8,465 nt of DNA from an uncultured Pseudomonadota bacterium (GTDB lineage Bacteria > Pseudomonadota > Gammaproteobacteria > Burkholderiales > Eutrophovitaceae): positions 1 through 8,465 of the forward strand of contig CAJXPC010000059.1 in NCBI GenBank assembly GCA_913057845.1. The letters run 5' to 3'. Positions 6,141 to 8,465 of the stretch are shown here, in pieces; the stretch's first letter is position 1, and each line of letters begins with the position of its first letter. The notes under the pieces were generated by a model that ran no database searches, was not told where the DNA came from, and worked only from the letters and a program-made list of their open reading frames with translations. Position numbers and translations under genes: made by a program.

Positions 6141-7255
6141 AATCTAAACTTGCAATGAGACTACTTGCTGATCTCATGCAATGGAACGAGAGTCAAGCCA
6201 CCAAGGAATTCGCTTGGTTAAGCCTGCTGGTGAACTCAAAGTATGATCACTACCAAGGGTACAGTCCAGGCGCCCATTTTTATGCAAATCTGTTGGCTTG
6301 GATTGGCCAGTTCGATGTGACTGATCGGGCCACAGCCTACCGCTTTTTAAGAGAACAATTGATTTATGTCTCGCAGAAGGAAATGCATCATTTAGTCAAC
6401 CTTACGATGCCAGTTATTTTGGAAGAAATGCATTTGGAGGTTGCTTCACAGCTTAAGCTGCCTTACTACAAAGCGTGGGGCGACCAGCAAGCAGAAAAGC
6501 GTTTATTGCTCATGAGGCTTCGAACACTGTACGTTGGCCTTAGCGACGGGGCCAAGATCGATGTCTTTAGAAGGGACAATGAAGGAACCGTGTCCAACGA
6601 GCAAATTGTGGCCGCCAGTGAGATATCGGAGAAAAAATGGGAGAAGCTTATTGACGCACTTCGCGAGCGTTTAGGGCAGAACGGTTTTGAATCTGAGGAA
6701 ACGCTTTTTGAGCGAATCTGTTTATTAGATGACTTTACGGCATCAGGGACCACTCTCATTCGATTTGACAAAGGAAAGTGGGGCGGCAAAATCCCAACCT
6801 TTTGCGAGCAAAACAATCATCGTTTTAATGACGATAAATACAAGGCAATCGCAAAGGGATGCTGCATTCATGTTCATCATTACTTGGCCACAAAGCGGGC
6901 TGCTGTAACAACAGAAGAAAAGTTGTCTGAATATAGGGCACAAAACCCAAGCTTTCGGTTTTCAGCGACTTTTTCATACGTACTTGAAAACGATATCGTC
7001 GTGAGCGAAACAAGCTCCCCCGATCTGGTTGATCTCTTAAAAAGGCATTACGATAAGTCAATTGAGGACGACATAGTTGGGAAAGACATCTGGTACGGGT
7101 ATAAGCAGGGAGGCCTTCCCCTCGTGCTTTACCACAATACTCCGAACAATTCAGTTGCGACCCTCTGGGCATCCTCTACAGACCGTTGGAAGGAGCCATC
7201 TCCAAAAATGAAACCCCTGTTCTCAAGAAAAAAGCGTCACATCGGCCATGGATAA
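6137..7255 (+). CDS. Divergent phosphoribosyltransferase-like protein
   Basis: Predicted cytosolic protein of 372 residues. A helical N-terminus (about 1-120) precedes a Rossmann-like core. The PRPP-binding loop of phosphoribosyltransferases is recognisable as CLLDDFTASGTTL (about 195-207, with the acidic pair Asp198-Asp199). The C-terminus has a conserved-looking block, GGLPLVLYHNTPNNSVATLW, with His333 to Ser339 forming HNTPNNS, followed by a basic tail. I recall this arrangement from phosphoribosyltransferase-like proteins of predicted conflict systems (PRTase-CE in some databases), but that is memory, not a search. The start is GTG 6137, overlapping the upstream stop by 4 bp and preceded by GGGGG 4 nt away; the later ATG at 6155 has no ribosome binding site. 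The base or nucleotide it would act on is unknown, and catalysis is not certain. Confidence 0.7.
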   Translation: MKSKLAMRLLADLMQWNESQATKEFAWLSLLVNSKYDHYQGYSPGAHFYANLLAWIGQFDVTDRATAYRFLREQLIYVSQKEMHHLVNLTMPVILEEMHLEVASQLKLPYYKAWGDQQAEKRLLLMRLRTLYVGLSDGAKIDVFRRDNEGTVSNEQIVAASEISEKKWEKLIDALRERLGQNGFESEETLFERICLLDDFTASGTTLIRFDKGKWGGKIPTFCEQNNHRFNDDKYKAIAKGCCIHVHHYLATKRAAVTTEEKLSEYRAQNPSFRFSATFSYVLENDIVVSETSSPDLVDLLKRHYDKSIEDDIVGKDIWYGYKQGGLPLVLYHNTPNNSVATLWASSTDRWKEPSPKMKPLFSRKKRHIGHG

Positions 7256-8465
7256 TCCATTCAAAAAAAGGGCTACCGAGTACTTTGATGATCCGGCGAG
7301 TCTGATTCAAGTTTTGAGTCCAGAGCCATTGAGACGTTTCTTTCAGGATGGAAGCTCCGCCTATTTTGATCGGCTCGTGACGATTGTCGGGACACCGGGC
7401 AGTGGAAAAACATCTATTGCAAGATTAGTAGAATTTGACACAGTAGTTGCACTACTGAAATCACTCCACAACAAAGATCACAAAGAACTAGCCCAGGCAT
7501 TGGCTGAATTCAATATTCTTGCGGATAGTAAACCGAGGATCATTGCATACCGATTGCCAACTTCTTCTGACATACGAAGCATATGGGAACTTCCATACTC
7601 AACAAAGATTAGGCACGGTTTACTGCGCTCTTTCGTTCAAGCTAGATCGGTTCTTGGTTGGCTTCGTAAGCTAGAAGGTGCTGGTGTTAAGTTAAATGAA
7701 GTTCAGATTGTTGTACGCCCACAATCCGAGGTTCAAGCGCGTCTTGTGCATACTTCTGATCCGATTGTATTTCGCGACTATGCAAGGTCAATTGAGGAGA
7801 AAATTTTTCGGATCATCACCGCATTGGTCCCTCCAAAAGAAGATGAGTTGTCGATCTCCGCACCGGAGTCCACGTATGAGATATTCCAGATTATTGATGC
7901 TTTCTTGGTGCCGGAAATTGAGGGTGTTTCTACCAGTGAGCTAACGCTCAAACCACTATTCATCATGGATGATGCCCATGAGTTACATCCAGAGCAATAC
8001 CTTGAGGTCGACACATGGCTGAGAGATCGGGAAATCAAAATTTCTCGCTGGCTTATGACCCGAGTTGATGCCGTAAGTCCTGAGGCACTCCGAAAAGCGC
8101 TGCAAAATAAGGAAGTAGCCCAGTTCGGAAGTACAAAAAATCGGGACTGGATTCTAAAACTCATGCAGCGCGGGTCTACCACTACAGAAAAAAGGGCATA
8201 TCGCTCTGCGGTAAAAGATATCGCAAAGCGGTACATAGATCACATGCCCACGTTGCGCCGTCGCGGTGTTCAATTACCGGATAGTCTCTCCGCATCCAAG
8301 CCAGAGCTTTCAAAAAGTCAGTTAAGTGAGCTAGAGAAAAGTGTGTTATTGGCCGCCAAAGAGTCTGGTTTTTCAGATGACCGCCTGGATCAGATACGTT
8401 CCTGGATTCCTGAGCATGTTTCAAAAGATGAGAAACTCGCGCTGACTAGGATTCTGATACACCGG
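7248..8465 (+). CDS. P-loop ATPase, ORC/CDC6-like or STAND-like (3' end cut off)
   Basis: Open from ATG 7248 to the window edge, 406 codons, with no stop, so the C-terminus is missing. A Walker A motif GTPGSGKT is at 48-55. The Walker B motif LFIMDDAHEL is at about 237-246, with Asp241 and Asp242. RWLMTRVDA (about 267-275, Arg272) sits where sensor 1 would be. The roughly 180 residues between Walker A and B are longer than in compact AAA proteins and include the acidic stretch PPKEDELS. The start MDNPF...SPEP at 1-27 resembles ORC/CDC6-like ATPases of bacterial conflict operons as I remember them. It overlaps the phosphoribosyltransferase gene by 8 bp and lacks its own Shine-Dalgarno sequence, implying translational coupling. 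It probably acts as a sensor, switch or loader for the enzyme pair. ATPase class is sure; subfamily and role are inferred. Confidence 0.75.
   Translation, partial: MDNPFKKRATEYFDDPASLIQVLSPEPLRRFFQDGSSAYFDRLVTIVGTPGSGKTSIARLVEFDTVVALLKSLHNKDHKELAQALAEFNILADSKPRIIAYRLPTSSDIRSIWELPYSTKIRHGLLRSFVQARSVLGWLRKLEGAGVKLNEVQIVVRPQSEVQARLVHTSDPIVFRDYARSIEEKIFRIITALVPPKEDELSISAPESTYEIFQIIDAFLVPEIEGVSTSELTLKPLFIMDDAHELHPEQYLEVDTWLRDREIKISRWLMTRVDAVSPEALRKALQNKEVAQFGSTKNRDWILKLMQRGSTTTEKRAYRSAVKDIAKRYIDHMPTLRRRGVQLPDSLSASKPELSKSQLSELEKSVLLAAKESGFSDDRLDQIRSWIPEHVSKDEKLALTRILIHR

Noticed and set aside
7778..8236. Minus-strand 152-codon frame
   Set aside because: It lies entirely inside the ATPase gene, whose Walker motifs and continuous frame prove the plus strand is coding. 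It is Ser/Arg-rich, like an antisense shadow.
6137..8465. Toxin-antitoxin pair interpretation of genes 2 and 3
   Set aside because: Both are large, with enzyme or ATPase motifs, and no small antitoxin-like gene is present in the operon as seen.

Overview
The window looks like one end of a draft bacterial contig, probably from a proteobacterium. MerT, MerR, a PbrR/CadR-type regulator and a metal-linked LspA are a set typical of beta- and gammaproteobacterial metal-resistance islands, but I cannot name a genus. The first 46 bases are not biological. They are a Nextera/Illumina P7-side adapter with its i7 index and the 19-bp Tn5 mosaic end. Native sequence therefore starts at about base 47, and everything left of merT was lost in sequencing or assembly.

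Left part (47-3403): metal resistance. A divergent merT/merR pair shares a promoter with a perfect 6-4-6 operator dyad. merT is complete, and a strong Shine-Dalgarno sequence lies just beyond its stop, so the mer operon (probably merP next) continued past the contig end. After merR comes a short remnant of a BASS-type transporter gene (1000-1248, minus). Next is a second MerR-family regulator of the PbrR/CadR type (1379-1801, minus), divergent from a two-gene operon. That operon encodes a CDF-type cation transporter with two tandem N-terminal metal-binding-like domains (1872-2924) and lspA, signal peptidase II (2921-3403). The divergent promoter has TTGACT, a 19-bp spacer and TAGCAT, the stretched layout that MerR proteins activate.

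Middle (3404-4196): about 790 bases without an intact gene. They hold one small plus-strand reading frame of about 69 codons, broken by a single in-frame TAA (3531-3743). Nothing else there is convincing apart from the ribosome binding site of the next operon.

Right part (4197-8465): a tightly overlapping three-gene operon that runs off the window. Gene 1 fuses a GlmS-like double SIS domain to a HAD phosphatase. Gene 2 is a divergent phosphoribosyltransferase-like protein. Gene 3 is a P-loop ATPase resembling ORC/CDC6-like or STAND ATPases, present as its first 406 codons. The 4-bp and 8-bp overlaps imply co-expression. The enzyme mix (sugar-phosphate SIS, phosphoribosyl transfer, phosphatase) suggests synthesis or turnover of a nucleotide- or nucleoside-like molecule under control of an ATPase sensor. 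I infer a conflict or defence cassette. It is the most interesting part of the window, and its function is not shown by sequence alone.
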